Origin: Armatimonadota bacterium
GTDB lineage: Bacteria; Sysuimicrobiota; Sysuimicrobiia; Sysuimicrobiales; Humicultoraceae
NCBI GenBank assembly: GCA_031459715.1
Contig: JAVKIA010000013.1
Location: 1-64,000, forward strand
DNA: 64,000 nt
Direction: 5' to 3'
How positions within the stretch are numbered: the first letter of the stretch is position 1; each line of letters starts with the position of its first letter. This document shows positions 8,216 through 16,574 of the stretch, one piece after another. The notes beneath the pieces were generated by a model. It was given only the letters and a program-made list of their open reading frames with translations, made no database searches and had not been told where the DNA came from. A program made the position numbers and the translations under genes.

Positions 8216-9022
8216 CTAGGGGGATGCCGGGAGCACCTGAGAGACGCATTCAAGGATGTAGTCCGGTCGCGGCTGTGCCGCCAGCGCGGCCTCGCGGGTG
8301 GTGACCCCCGTCAGCACCACCGCTGTGGCCATGCCCACGGCCAGGCCCAGGGCATGATCGGTCTCCAGGCGGTCTCCCACCAGCAGGGAGTCGGCAGGCG
8401 CGGTGCCCAGACGCTGCAGAAGGACACGCCCCATGATTGGTGATGGCTTGCCCACCACGGTCTCCACCTGCCGTCCGCTGCTGGCTTCAAGCGCTGCAAT
8501 GACCGCGCCACAGTCGGGGAGGCCTCCGTCCGGTGTGGGGCAGTAGGCATCCTGGTTAGTGGCGATGAAGCGAGCTCCGGCGCGCAGCGCGTCAAAACCG
8601 ATCTTCAGCTTGCGGTAGTCGAAGGTTCGGTCGAAGGAGGCGACTACGTAGTCCACCCGGTGGGGATCCTCTGTCAGGCTGAAGCCCGCCGCGCGCAACT
8701 CCCTTTTCACCGACTCTTCGCCTATGACGAAAAGAGACGCGCCAGGGGCGGTGGCTAGCAGGTAGTGCACCAGCACCAGCGAGGAGTTTATCACGTCATC
8801 GGGCGGCGTGGGGATTCCCAGGCGGGTCAACTTGTCCGCATACTCCGAGCGTGTCCGCAGCGGGTTGTTGGAGAGAAAGGCGACGCGCGCGCCGGCTTGG
8901 CGAAGCGCTGCCACGGTCTCCGCAGCTCCCGGCAACAGCGTGTCGCCCAGGTAGATGGTGCCGTCGAGGTCGAAGGCGTATCCTGAGTACAGACGGGCCG
9001 GCCGCAGTGGTGGTCTTCCCAT
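8216..9022 (-). CDS. HAD-IIA family phosphatase (NagD/AraL-like)
   Basis: A 268-residue cytoplasmic phosphatase. HAD motif I is FDLDGT with the nucleophile Asp (about residue 18), motif II LSNN near 51, motif III the Lys of VGKPSP, and motif IV GDRLETD. The cap is the C2 type seen in NagD, AraL and glycerol-phosphate phosphatases. Its position between two G3P importers suggests it dephosphorylates G3P or a related phosphate as overflow protection, as some mycobacterial and eukaryotic HAD-IIA enzymes do; the substrate is inference. It has its own 5' region shared with the divergent second ugp promoter and carries no GlpP-type element. Confidence 0.85.
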   Translation of the reverse strand: MGRPPLRPARLYSGYAFDLDGTIYLGDTLLPGAAETVAALRQAGARVAFLSNNPLRTRSEYADKLTRLGIPTPPDDVINSSLVLVHYLLATAPGASLFVIGEESVKRELRAAGFSLTEDPHRVDYVVASFDRTFDYRKLKIGFDALRAGARFIATNQDAYCPTPDGGLPDCGAVIAALEASSGRQVETVVGKPSPIMGRVLLQRLGTAPADSLLVGDRLETDHALGLAVGMATAVVLTGVTTREAALAAQPRPDYILECVSQVLPASP

Positions 9023-9105
9023 ATCAGTTACCTATCGCGCCAGGGCGCGCAGAGTTCAAGTTCCTTCCGCCGATGACGGGTTCCTGTCTACGCCTCTGAG
9101 GCTAC

Positions 9106-9134
9106 TGGTCACACCCCGCTTCCCGTGGTATAAG
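9106..9134 (+). promoter_or_regulatory. promoter of ugp operon 2
   Basis: TGGTCA (9106-9111, 4/6 match to the -35 consensus) and TATAAG (9129-9134, 5/6) are 17 bases apart, and TG one base before the -10 makes it an extended type. Transcription would begin near 9141, placing the whole antiterminator element in the 5' leader. Confidence 0.7.
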
Positions 9135-9156
9135 AGACATGGACAATTTGTGGCTG

Positions 9157-9222
9157 TGGTGGGACGGAGATTCGGAGAGAGTCCTGCCGGTGCAGCAGGG
9201 GGGCCCGGCGGGATTTTCTCTT
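9157..9222 (+). promoter_or_regulatory. GlpP-type antiterminator/terminator leader of ugp operon 2
   Basis: TGGTGGGAC (9157-9165) pairs with GTCCTGCCG (9181-9189) around the 15-nt loop GGAGATTCGGAGAGA. The terminator pairs CCTGCCGG (9183-9190) with CCGGCGGG (9205-9212) and is followed by ATTTTCTCTTT. From about 9140 to 9190 the leader is almost identical to the one at 4883-4932, whereas the genes behind them are only paralogous, showing selection on the RNA. The ugpB ribosome site follows about 10 bases later. Confidence 0.85.
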
Positions 9223-9234
9223 TGACGGGGGTGG

Positions 9235-10569
9235 ATGATGAAGGTCCGATGGGTAACTGCCGTATGCCTGACGGCGCTGCTGGCACTGGCCTCGCCGCCC
9301 GTGTACGCCCAGCGCGTCACTATCGAGTTCTGGCACGCCATGCGCGGCCCGCTGGGTGAGTCCCTGGAGGGGATCGCCTCCCGGTTCAACGCCGCGCAGA
9401 CCCGGTTCCGGGTCAACCCCACGTTCAAGGGGTCGTATCCGGAGACCATGGTGGCGGCCATCGCCGCGTTCCGCGCGGGCAATGCACCGCACATCGTGCA
9501 GATGTTCGAGGTCGGTACCGCCACCATGATGGCCGCCGGTCCGGCCATCAAGCCCGTCTACCAGCTCTTCAAGGAGGCGGGCCTGCCGTTTGACCCTACC
9601 ATCTACCTGCCGGCCGTCCGCGGGTACTACAGCGACGCCGCCGGTCGCATGGTGGCCATGCCCTTCAACAGCTCCACCCCGGTCCTCTGGTACAACAAGG
9701 ACGCCTTCCGCAAGGCCGGGCTGGACCCCAACGTCCCACCGCAGACCTGGGCTCAGGTGCGGGCGGCGGCGCAGCGCATCCGTGCGGCCAATGCCGCTCC
9801 CTGCGGCCTCTCCACGGCCTGGCCGACCTGGGTGCAGTTTGAGAACTTCGGCGCTATCCACGACGTGCCGTTTGCCACCAGGGCCAACGGCTTCGAGGGC
9901 TTCGACGCCGAGCTGACCATCAACGGTCCCCTCTACGTACGCCACCTGCAGTTCCTGGTGGACATGCTCAAAGAGGGCTCGTTCAAGTACGGCGGGCGGG
10001 ATGCGGCCGGCGATTCCCTCTTCCCGTCCGGGGAGTGCGCCATGCTCACCGCCTCTTCGGCGCTGTTTGGGCGGATTTCCCGCGAGGCCAAGTTCGACTG
10101 GGGGATCACCTTCCTCCCCTACTACGACGACGTCAAGGGCGCGCCCAAGAACTCCATCATCGGCGGCGCGGCCTTCTGGGTGATGACCTCGCCGCGGCGG
10201 ACGGCTGACGAGTACCGCGGGGTGGCCGAGTTCTTCCGGTTCCTGAGCTCCTCGGAGGAGACGGCCAAGTGGCACCAGGAGACCGGTTACGTGCCCATCA
10301 CCTACACGGGGATGCAGCTGGCCATGGCCACCGGCTACTACCAGCGGTTCCCCTGGGCGGAGTTGCCCATCAAGCAGCTCACCCGTACCCCACCCACCAA
10401 GAACTCCAAGGGGCTGCGCCTGGGGAACATGCCGGAGATCCGGGTGGTCATCTACGAGGAGGTGGAGAAGGCGTTCCAGGGGCAGCAGACTGCCAGGCAG
10501 GCGCTGGACAACGCGGTGCGCCGCGGCAACGAGATCCTGCGCCGCTTCCAGCAAACGGTGGGACAGTGA
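9235..10569 (+). CDS. ugpB: UgpB-type glycerol-3-phosphate binding protein, copy 2
   Basis: Secreted or lipid-free solute-binding protein, 444 residues, with a signal peptide ending PPVYAQ. It is closer to E. coli UgpB than copy 1: EFWHAMRGPLGESLEGIASR, QMFEVGTATMMAA, YYSDAAGRMVAMPFNSSTP, LWYNKDAFRKAGLDP, the AWPTW tryptophan pair, CAMLTASSA, KWHQETGYVPIT and LRLGNMPEIRVV near the C-terminus. ATG codons at 9235 and 9238 both fit the GGGGGTGG ribosome site; 9238 has better spacing. It leads a B-A-E-Q operon under the GlpP-type leader. Confidence 0.94.
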   Translation: MMKVRWVTAVCLTALLALASPPVYAQRVTIEFWHAMRGPLGESLEGIASRFNAAQTRFRVNPTFKGSYPETMVAAIAAFRAGNAPHIVQMFEVGTATMMAAGPAIKPVYQLFKEAGLPFDPTIYLPAVRGYYSDAAGRMVAMPFNSSTPVLWYNKDAFRKAGLDPNVPPQTWAQVRAAAQRIRAANAAPCGLSTAWPTWVQFENFGAIHDVPFATRANGFEGFDAELTINGPLYVRHLQFLVDMLKEGSFKYGGRDAAGDSLFPSGECAMLTASSALFGRISREAKFDWGITFLPYYDDVKGAPKNSIIGGAAFWVMTSPRRTADEYRGVAEFFRFLSSSEETAKWHQETGYVPITYTGMQLAMATGYYQRFPWAELPIKQLTRTPPTKNSKGLRLGNMPEIRVVIYEEVEKAFQGQQTARQALDNAVRRGNEILRRFQQTVGQ

Positions 10570-10596
10570 TCCCCGGTCCGCGGATCTGAGGGAGGT

Positions 10597-10641
10597 CCGG
10601 ACGGCCCCGCCTGCGAAAGGTTTGCCGGCGGGGCCGTCTGG
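10597..10641 (+). other. intercistronic stem-loop between ugpB and ugpA (copy 2)
   Basis: GACGGCCCCGCC (10600-10611) and GGCGGGGCCGTC (10627-10638) form a perfect 12-bp stem, extended by three outer pairs, with a 15-nt loop. No U-tract follows. Such hairpins after a binding-protein gene usually protect the upstream mRNA and lower permease expression relative to the binding protein. Confidence 0.7.
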
Positions 10642-10662
10642 CGTGGTGCCCCGCTCCGCACC

Positions 10663-11544
10663 ATGACCCGCCGCGCCATCTTCCCCGGCCGCCTGCTGCC
10701 CTACCTCCTGGTGGCGCCGCAGCTGGCGGTGGTACTGGTCTTCTTCTACTGGCCGGCCGTCCAGGCCGTCCTCCAGTCCACCCTGCGGCAGGACCCCTTC
10801 GGCCTGCGCACCGAGTTCGTCTGGTTCGACAACTTCCGGCGAATACTCGCTGACCCGTTCTACCTGGGGGCGCTGCGCACCACCTTCGTCTTCTCCACCG
10901 CCGTGGTCCTGCTGGCCATGTCCGCCGGGCTGCTCCTGGCGGCGACGGCAGACAGACAGATCCGCGGCGCCACCGTCTACAAGACCCTGCTCATCTGGCC
11001 GTACGCGGTGGCACCGGCGGTGGCCGCCGCGCTGTGGCTGTTCATCTTTCATCCGTCCATTGGATTGCTGGGGCGGGCGCTGGTGCGCGCGGGAATCCCC
11101 TGGGACTACACGTTGAAGGGGACGCACGCCCTGCTGCTGGTCATCCTGGCCTCGGCGTGGAGGCAGGTCTCCTACAACTTCATCTTCTTCCTGGCCGGGT
11201 TGCAGTCCATTCCCCCCTCGCTGCTGGAGGCGGCGGCGGTGGATGGGGCGGGCGGACGGCAGCGCTTCTGGAAGGTGACCTTCCCTATGCTCTCGCCGAC
11301 CACGTTCTTCCTCCTCATCGTCAACGTGATCTACGCCTTCTTCGACACATTCGGGGTCATCCACTCGCTGACCCGCGGCGGCCCGGGCAAGGCCACGGAG
11401 ACGCTAATTTACAAAGTCTACACCGACGGGGTGATCAACCTGGACCTGGGCGGCTCGTCCGCGCAGTCGGTGGTCCTGCTCCTGGTGGTGATCACCCTTA
11501 CGGCTCTCCAGTTCAAGTACATCGAGCGGCGGGTGTACTACTGA
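10663..11544 (+). CDS. ugpA: UgpA-type ABC permease, copy 2
   Basis: A 293-residue inner-membrane permease beginning LPYLLVAPQLAVVLVFFYWP, with six helices and an intact EAA loop (SLLEAAAVDGAGGRQRFWKV). It aligns along its whole length with the copy at 6435. The ATG at 10663 has only a weak ribosome site and lies 21 bases after the intercistronic hairpin, which fits lower expression than ugpB. Its stop overlaps the ugpE start (TGATG). Substrate assignment follows from the ugpB and ugpQ neighbours. Confidence 0.92.
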   Translation: MTRRAIFPGRLLPYLLVAPQLAVVLVFFYWPAVQAVLQSTLRQDPFGLRTEFVWFDNFRRILADPFYLGALRTTFVFSTAVVLLAMSAGLLLAATADRQIRGATVYKTLLIWPYAVAPAVAAALWLFIFHPSIGLLGRALVRAGIPWDYTLKGTHALLLVILASAWRQVSYNFIFFLAGLQSIPPSLLEAAAVDGAGGRQRFWKVTFPMLSPTTFFLLIVNVIYAFFDTFGVIHSLTRGGPGKATETLIYKVYTDGVINLDLGGSSAQSVVLLLVVITLTALQFKYIERRVYY

Positions 11545-12395
11545 TGGCGCGGCGCTGGCGGCGGAGCGACTGGGGGACCCACCTGATCCTGCTTTTGGGA
11601 GTGGCCGTCTTCGCCTTCCCCGTGTACCTGGCCTTCGTCGGCTCCACCCACGACCTGGGGACGGTGAGCCGGGGGGAGATGGGGCTGCTCCCCGGCCCCC
11701 GCCTGGCGCAGAACTACGTCCAGGCCTGGAGCACGGGCAGCGGGGAGCGCATCCGGGGGGCGCCGGTGCGACAGATGATGCGCAACAGCCTGATCATGGC
11801 CCTGACCATCTCTACGGGGAAGATCGCCATCTCTTTGCTCTCGGCCTTCGCCGTGGTCTTCTTCCAGTTTCCCCTGCGCATGTTCTTCTTCTGGATGATC
11901 TTCGTCACCCTGATGCTGCCGGTGGAGGTGCGCATCATCCCCACGTTTAAGGTGGTCTCTGACCTGGGCCTGATCAACACCTTTCCCGGGCTTACCGTCC
12001 CCCTCATCGCCTCTGCCACAGCCACCCTCATCTTCCGCCAGTTCTTCCTCACCGTGCCTGACGAGCTGGTGGACGCGGCCAAGGTGGACGGCGCCGGGCC
12101 CATGCGCTTCTTCTGGAGCATCCTCCTGCCGCTCTCCTCCACCACCATCGCCGCCCTCTTCGTCATCCTCTTCATCTACGGCTGGAACCAGTACCTCTGG
12201 CCCCTGCTTATTACCACCAGCCAGCGCATGGAGACGGTGGTCATCGGCATCACCAAGATGATCGGCACAGGGGAGGCCCTGGTGGACTGGCCCATCATCA
12301 TGGCCACGGCCCTGCTGGCCATGCTCCCCCCGGTGGCGGTGGTGGTGGTCATGCAGCGGTGGTTCGTCAAGGGGCTGACCGAGACGGAGAAATGA
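11544..12395 (+). CDS. ugpE: UgpE-type ABC permease, copy 2
   Basis: A 283-residue inner-membrane permease. The EAA loop is DELVDAAKVDGAGPMRFFW and the conserved YGWNQYLWPL segment is present. The start ATG at 11544 overlaps the ugpA stop, which excludes the much longer open frame that begins upstream near 11034. Its own stop overlaps the GDPD start by ATGA, so transport and glycerophosphodiester hydrolysis are translationally coupled. Confidence 0.92.
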   Translation: MARRWRRSDWGTHLILLLGVAVFAFPVYLAFVGSTHDLGTVSRGEMGLLPGPRLAQNYVQAWSTGSGERIRGAPVRQMMRNSLIMALTISTGKIAISLLSAFAVVFFQFPLRMFFFWMIFVTLMLPVEVRIIPTFKVVSDLGLINTFPGLTVPLIASATATLIFRQFFLTVPDELVDAAKVDGAGPMRFFWSILLPLSSTTIAALFVILFIYGWNQYLWPLLITTSQRMETVVIGITKMIGTGEALVDWPIIMATALLAMLPPVAVVVVMQRWFVKGLTETEK

Positions 12396-13159
12396 GCGGC
12401 GCCGCCCGGCGCCCCGTGCATATCATCGCCCACCGGGGTGCGTCCGCCGAGGCGCCGGAGAACACCGCGGTGGCATTTCGCCGGGCCCTGGCCACCGGCG
12501 TGGACGGCGTAGAGCTGGACGTGCACCTCTCCAGCGACGGGGTGCCGGTGGTCATCCACGACCATCTCCTGGAGCGGACCACGGACGGCCGGGGTCCGGT
12601 GGGTACGCTGCCGCTGGCGGCGCTGCGGCGGCTGGATGCGGGGCGGTGGTTCGCCGAAGAGTTTGCCGGCGAGCGCATCCCCACGCTGGCCGAGGCGCTG
12701 GCGCTCCTGCGCCCGGTGCGTGTGATCGTGGAGCTCAAACCCGGCCCGCTGCCCTCTGCGGAGATAGCCGGGCGGGTGGCTGCGGTCATCAGCGCATCCG
12801 GGCACCCTGCGGTCACGGTCTCCTCCTTCGATCACCCGCTGCTGCTGGAGGTGCGCGCCCACCTGCCGAAGGTGCCCAGGGCGGTTCTCTACGTAGCCCG
12901 GCCCGTGGATCCGCTGCGGCTGGCCCGGGATGCCGGTGCCGACCTGCTACACCCGCACTGGTCGCTGCTGTCCTCGGACGTGGTGGAGGCGGCGCATGCC
13001 GCCGGGCTGGGGGTGGAGACCTGGGTCGTCGACGATCCGGAGGAGATGGCCCGTGTGGTGGCCATGGGGGTCGACGGGGTGATGACCAACCACCCACAGC
13101 GGCTGCGGACGGTCCTGGCTGGTCTGCGTTTCCCCCTCCCGCCTCCGGCGAGAACCTGA
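12392..13159 (+). CDS. ugpQ: glycerophosphodiester phosphodiesterase
   Basis: Hydrolyses glycerophosphodiesters to G3P and the alcohol. The 255-residue TIM barrel shows the GDPD signature: IIAHRGASAEAPENT near 9-24 (catalytic His), GVDGVELDVHLSSDG (metal-binding Glu and Asp) and VVIHDHLLERTT (second catalytic His). C-terminal strands include VETWVVDD and GVDGVMTNHP. There is no signal peptide, so it acts after import, as UgpQ does in E. coli. The ATG at 12392 lies inside the ugpE stop. This makes the second ugp operon a B-A-E-Q unit feeding G3P to glpD. Confidence 0.94.
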   Translation: MSGAARRPVHIIAHRGASAEAPENTAVAFRRALATGVDGVELDVHLSSDGVPVVIHDHLLERTTDGRGPVGTLPLAALRRLDAGRWFAEEFAGERIPTLAEALALLRPVRVIVELKPGPLPSAEIAGRVAAVISASGHPAVTVSSFDHPLLLEVRAHLPKVPRAVLYVARPVDPLRLARDAGADLLHPHWSLLSSDVVEAAHAAGLGVETWVVDDPEEMARVVAMGVDGVMTNHPQRLRTVLAGLRFPLPPPART

Positions 13160-13326
13160 AAAGCCCGTCTTCCCGAGCAGCGGAGTCCATGCACCAGGCG
13201 GGCCGGGTCGGGCTTCCGCTGCGAGATGGCCATGTGTGCGTAGAATTGATACCAGCCGGGCGAGGAGTGCCGGTCAGTGTGCCGTCCGGATCGAAGAGGA
13301 CGGCGCGGAGGTGGAAAGGCAGGCAG

Positions 13327-14586
13327 ATGAGGGCGGAGACCCTGCGCGCCGCCGTGGGGCGGGCGCTGGTGTTGGGCCGTCTGCGGTATGTCGATCGCTG
13401 GCTCACTGCGCAGCCGGGGACCATCCGCGCCAACGCCCGCACCGACTTCATCTCCGCGGCGCTCTTCGGGGCCTTCGGGGGCCTGACCATCCCGTTCATC
13501 CCGGTGATGGGGCGCCGGCTGGGGGCCTCTCCTCTAGAGGTATCGCTGCTGGTCGCCGCCTCTGCCCTGGCCATGCTCCTCTCGCTGCTGTGGGTGCGCC
13601 TCCTGCGGGCGGCGGATCCGGTGCGCCTAGTGGTGTGGACGCAGTCGGTGGGCCGGGGGCTCTTCCTGCTCATGCCTTTCGTCCGCACCCCGGGCCTGTA
13701 TCTGGCGCTGGTCCTCCTCTACCACGGTGTGGCTTCGGCGGCCGCCCTGGGCTATGCCGAGGTGATGGGCGCGGTCTACCCGCAGGATCTGCGCGCCCGC
13801 ATCATGGCCATGGTGCGCACAGGCATGGCCGCGGCCTGGATCGGTGCCGCGCTGCTGGGTGGGCGGATCATGCAGGCGGTGCCCTTTCAAGTCGTCTTCG
13901 CCGGGGCCGCGGCCTTCGGCGTGGCCGGTGCCCAGGCGTTCGGCCGCATGCGCCTCCCGCTGCGGCGGGAGACGCTGGAGCGCCCGGCGGCCGGCGCGGC
14001 CTGGAGGGCACTGCGCCAGGACTGGCGCTTTCGCCGTTTCCTGGGGGCGTTCTTCGTGTTCGGCTTCGGTGCCTGGCTGATGGGGCCGGCGGTCCCGCTG
14101 CTTTTGGTAGACGTGCTGCACGCTTCCAACTTCCAGGTCGGTCTGCTGGGCGCCGTCACCTCGGGGGCCTGGCTCGTGGCCTACTACCGGTGGGGCCGAG
14201 TGATCGATCAGCGCAGCGCCCCAGGGGCCCTCGTCCTGGTCTTCCTCGTGGGCACCCTCACGCCGCTGGTCTACCTCCTGGCTACAAGCCCCTGGGTGGT
14301 AATGCTGGCCGGCGCCAGCGATGGGGTCGTCTCGGCCGGGGTGGACCTGGGATGGCTGACGGCGCTGCTGAGTTTCGCCCCGGCGGGCCAGGTGGTCCAC
14401 TACGTGGCCATCTTCAACACGCTGGTGGGCGTGCGCGGCTCCACGGCGCCGCTGCTCGCCGGCCTGCTCATCCCGCGCCTGGGTGTGCGCGCCATCTTCG
14501 CCCTGGCGGCGGCCTGCACCCTCTCCGGGGCGCTGCTGATGCGCCGGGCGGCACGGGAAGGCGCGCAGCCCGGCCCTTCCCGGTGA
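13327..14586 (+). CDS. major facilitator superfamily transporter
   Basis: A 419-residue polytopic membrane protein with about 12 hydrophobic segments arranged 6+6 around a basic central loop (near residues 200-235). The N-terminal half includes FGAFGGLTIPFIPVMGRRLGASPLEV, typical of MFS helix 1-2 and the A motif area. ATG 13327 follows GGAGGTGG at about 11 bases. It stands after a 167-base gap from ugpQ, with no sign of a shared operon. No substrate can be inferred; drug or sugar efflux are both possible. Confidence 0.82.
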   Translation: MRAETLRAAVGRALVLGRLRYVDRWLTAQPGTIRANARTDFISAALFGAFGGLTIPFIPVMGRRLGASPLEVSLLVAASALAMLLSLLWVRLLRAADPVRLVVWTQSVGRGLFLLMPFVRTPGLYLALVLLYHGVASAAALGYAEVMGAVYPQDLRARIMAMVRTGMAAAWIGAALLGGRIMQAVPFQVVFAGAAAFGVAGAQAFGRMRLPLRRETLERPAAGAAWRALRQDWRFRRFLGAFFVFGFGAWLMGPAVPLLLVDVLHASNFQVGLLGAVTSGAWLVAYYRWGRVIDQRSAPGALVLVFLVGTLTPLVYLLATSPWVVMLAGASDGVVSAGVDLGWLTALLSFAPAGQVVHYVAIFNTLVGVRGSTAPLLAGLLIPRLGVRAIFALAAACTLSGALLMRRAAREGAQPGPSR

Positions 14587-14686
14587 TGGGGTGAGGGCGG
14601 GGCAGCGGAGGCCACCCTGGCGCGGGCCCGTACCGTCCCTGCTTCCCCACAGCTCCGGCATGCGTGCGGGAGGCCGGGGAGGTACA

Positions 14687-15691
14687 ATGCACTTCGACGG
14701 AGTCCCTCGGCCCATGTGGCACCGACTGTCCGTCACCGCCTGCCTGGCCTGTGTCGTCGTCCTAGGCATGCTCCACCTGCCGGGAACCTCACCTCCGGTG
14801 TGGGCGGAGATGCCGGGGGTGGGCGGCTTTCGCGTGCTCTTCGAAGCGGACAGCGCCTACCACCACGTGGTCGTGGTGGAGGATGCCGTGGCCCGGTACC
14901 TGCGCTTCGACCGCTCCTTCCAGAGCGGGATGTACCTGCAGGACCCGTTCGACAGCCCCTTCCTCTACGCCGCCTACGCGCACCTCGGCCTGATCTTCCG
15001 CCCGCAGGCAGGGATAGTGCTGGTGGTGGGCCTGGGCGGTGGGTCCATTCCCAAGCGGTTCTGGCGCGACTACCGGGAGATGACGGTGGAGGTGGCCGAG
15101 CTGGACCCGATGGTGGTGGACGTGGCCAACAAGTTCTTCGGCCTGCCGGCGGACTTGCGCCTGCGGGTCGTGGTGCAGGATGGCCGCCGCTTCCTGAGGC
15201 AGAGTGCGCGGCGCTACGACATCATCATCCTGGACGCCTACTTCGCCGAGTCAATTCCCTTCCACCTGACCACGCGGGAGTTCATGCAGCTGGCGCGGGC
15301 GCGCCTGGCGTCGGGAGGAATCGTCCTCTCCAACCTGATCGGCGCGCTGCAGGGCCCCCGCAGCCGTCTCTTCCGCGCCATGTACCGGACCATGGGGGAG
15401 GTCTTTCCTGGCCTCTACCTCTTCCCCACCGCCTTCCGTCCCTACGAGGATGCAGACGTCATCCGCAACATCATCGTGGTGGCCTCGCAGGAGCGGGGGC
15501 TGGGCCGGGACGAGATCCTGCGGCGCGCGCGGGCCCTGGCCACCCGGGTGACGTACCGGGACTTTGTCAAGTACGCCGCCGACTACTACGCGGCCGCGAT
15601 CCCGGTGGCGGATGTCCCTGTGCTCACCGACGACTACGCGCCTGTGGATTCGCTGGTGCCGCTGTACCGCTGGTCCCCGCCCTGGCCATGA
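14687..15691 (+). CDS. membrane-anchored spermidine synthase-like protein
   Basis: A 334-residue protein with an N-terminal signal or anchor (RLSVTACLACVVVLGMLHLP, about 13-32) followed by a spermidine synthase fold: the SAM-binding loop VVGLGGGS (113-120), acidic EVAELDPMVVDVA after strand 2, the ILDAYF motif in place of the usual catalytic DxxD region, and the closing DDYAPVDSLVP. Many such exported or membrane-linked homologues are not true aminopropyltransferases, and the substrate is unknown. ATG 14687 has GGGGAGGT 3 bases upstream. Its stop overlaps the start of the M23 peptidase (ATGA), linking it to envelope work. Confidence 0.8.
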   Translation: MHFDGVPRPMWHRLSVTACLACVVVLGMLHLPGTSPPVWAEMPGVGGFRVLFEADSAYHHVVVVEDAVARYLRFDRSFQSGMYLQDPFDSPFLYAAYAHLGLIFRPQAGIVLVVGLGGGSIPKRFWRDYREMTVEVAELDPMVVDVANKFFGLPADLRLRVVVQDGRRFLRQSARRYDIIILDAYFAESIPFHLTTREFMQLARARLASGGIVLSNLIGALQGPRSRLFRAMYRTMGEVFPGLYLFPTAFRPYEDADVIRNIIVVASQERGLGRDEILRRARALATRVTYRDFVKYAADYYAAAIPVADVPVLTDDYAPVDSLVPLYRWSPPWP

Positions 15692-16557
15692 GGGCCGAGT
15701 TGTCTCCCGGGGTTCTGGTCGCAGCGCTGGCCGGGGTTCTGGTCGCAGCGCTGGCCGTTCCCCCGCCGCCTGCAGGCTGGGCGATGGTTCTGGAGATCGC
15801 CCCCGGCAGCATCGTGCAGGGACAGGCGGTACGCGTGCGGGTGCGTACCGCCGCGTCGCCAGCGGTCTTGCTGGTGGGAGACCGGAGGGTCCCCCTGCAT
15901 CGCGTAGCCGGCAGGTACCAGGCCTTCGTGGGCACGAGCCCGCTGACCAGGCCGGGCAGGGTCAGGGTGGAGGTCGTGCTGTCCGGTCCGGGCAGGGCTG
16001 CCGCCCGGGCGCACTTCGTCGTTCGGGCAGGCACCTTTGGCGTGCGCCGGCTGCAGGTGCTGCCCGGCCTGCTGGACCCCGCGCTGGCGGAGCGAGAGCG
16101 GCGGCGGGTCGCGGCGGCCACCAGCCGGCCGCTGTCGGCGCCGCTGTGGCGCGGCGTCTTCCGCAGGCCCGTGGTCGGGCCGGTCACTTCCGCCTACGGA
16201 GTGCGCAGCGTCTACAACGGTCTCCCCCGGGGCCACCACCTGGGCGTGGACTTACGGGCGGCCGCGGGGACGCCCGTGCGTGCGGCGCACGACGGCCTGG
16301 TCACTCTGGCGGAGGCGCTGCCGCTCAGCGGCCACACCGTCATCCTCGACCACGGTGCCGGGATCTTCACCACCTACCAGCACCTCGCCGCCGTGACCGT
16401 GCGCCCCGGTCAGCGGGTGCGGCAGGGACATGTGCTGGGGCGGGTGGGCTCGACAGGGTTGAGTACGGCGCCCCACCTGCACTGGGGGATGCGCGTCCAC
16501 GGAGTCCGGGTGGATCCGCTCCCCTGGACGATGGCGGGTCCACTGACGGAGCCGTAG
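15688..16557 (+). CDS. M23 (LytM-type) metallopeptidase
   Basis: An exported 289-residue cell-wall peptidase. After a signal sequence comes a beta-rich domain (about 35-115) and then the LytM domain (about 160-280) with zinc ligands H184 and D188 (HHLGVDLR) and H263/H265 (PHLHWG). All core catalytic residues are present, so it is likely an active peptidoglycan endopeptidase. It is translationally coupled to the spermidine-synthase-like gene. The signal sequence contains a perfect duplicated octapeptide (GVLVAALA twice), caused by the DNA repeat at 15709-15756. Confidence 0.9.
   Translation: MRAELSPGVLVAALAGVLVAALAVPPPPAGWAMVLEIAPGSIVQGQAVRVRVRTAASPAVLLVGDRRVPLHRVAGRYQAFVGTSPLTRPGRVRVEVVLSGPGRAAARAHFVVRAGTFGVRRLQVLPGLLDPALAERERRRVAAATSRPLSAPLWRGVFRRPVVGPVTSAYGVRSVYNGLPRGHHLGVDLRAAAGTPVRAAHDGLVTLAEALPLSGHTVILDHGAGIFTTYQHLAAVTVRPGQRVRQGHVLGRVGSTGLSTAPHLHWGMRVHGVRVDPLPWTMAGPLTEP
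15709..15756 (+). repeat. perfect 24-bp tandem duplication
   Basis: A 24-base unit beginning GGGGTTCTGGTC is repeated exactly twice (15709-15732 and 15733-15756) inside the signal peptide of the M23 peptidase, lengthening its hydrophobic core by eight residues. The identity suggests a recent slip-strand event. Confidence 0.95.
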
Positions 16558-16574
16558 AACCATGGAGGGAGGTT

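Noticed and set aside
9036-9049. CGCGCC-AG-GGCGCG inverted repeat before the HAD gene
   Set aside because: Six-base arms of pure GC are common by chance in this composition, and no U-tract or partner site is present.
9109-11364. 751-codon open frame on the minus strand
   Set aside because: It is the antisense shadow of ugpB and ugpA copy 2; composition is His/Arg/Gly/Pro-rich without domains, and the plus-strand genes have clear homology and ribosome sites.
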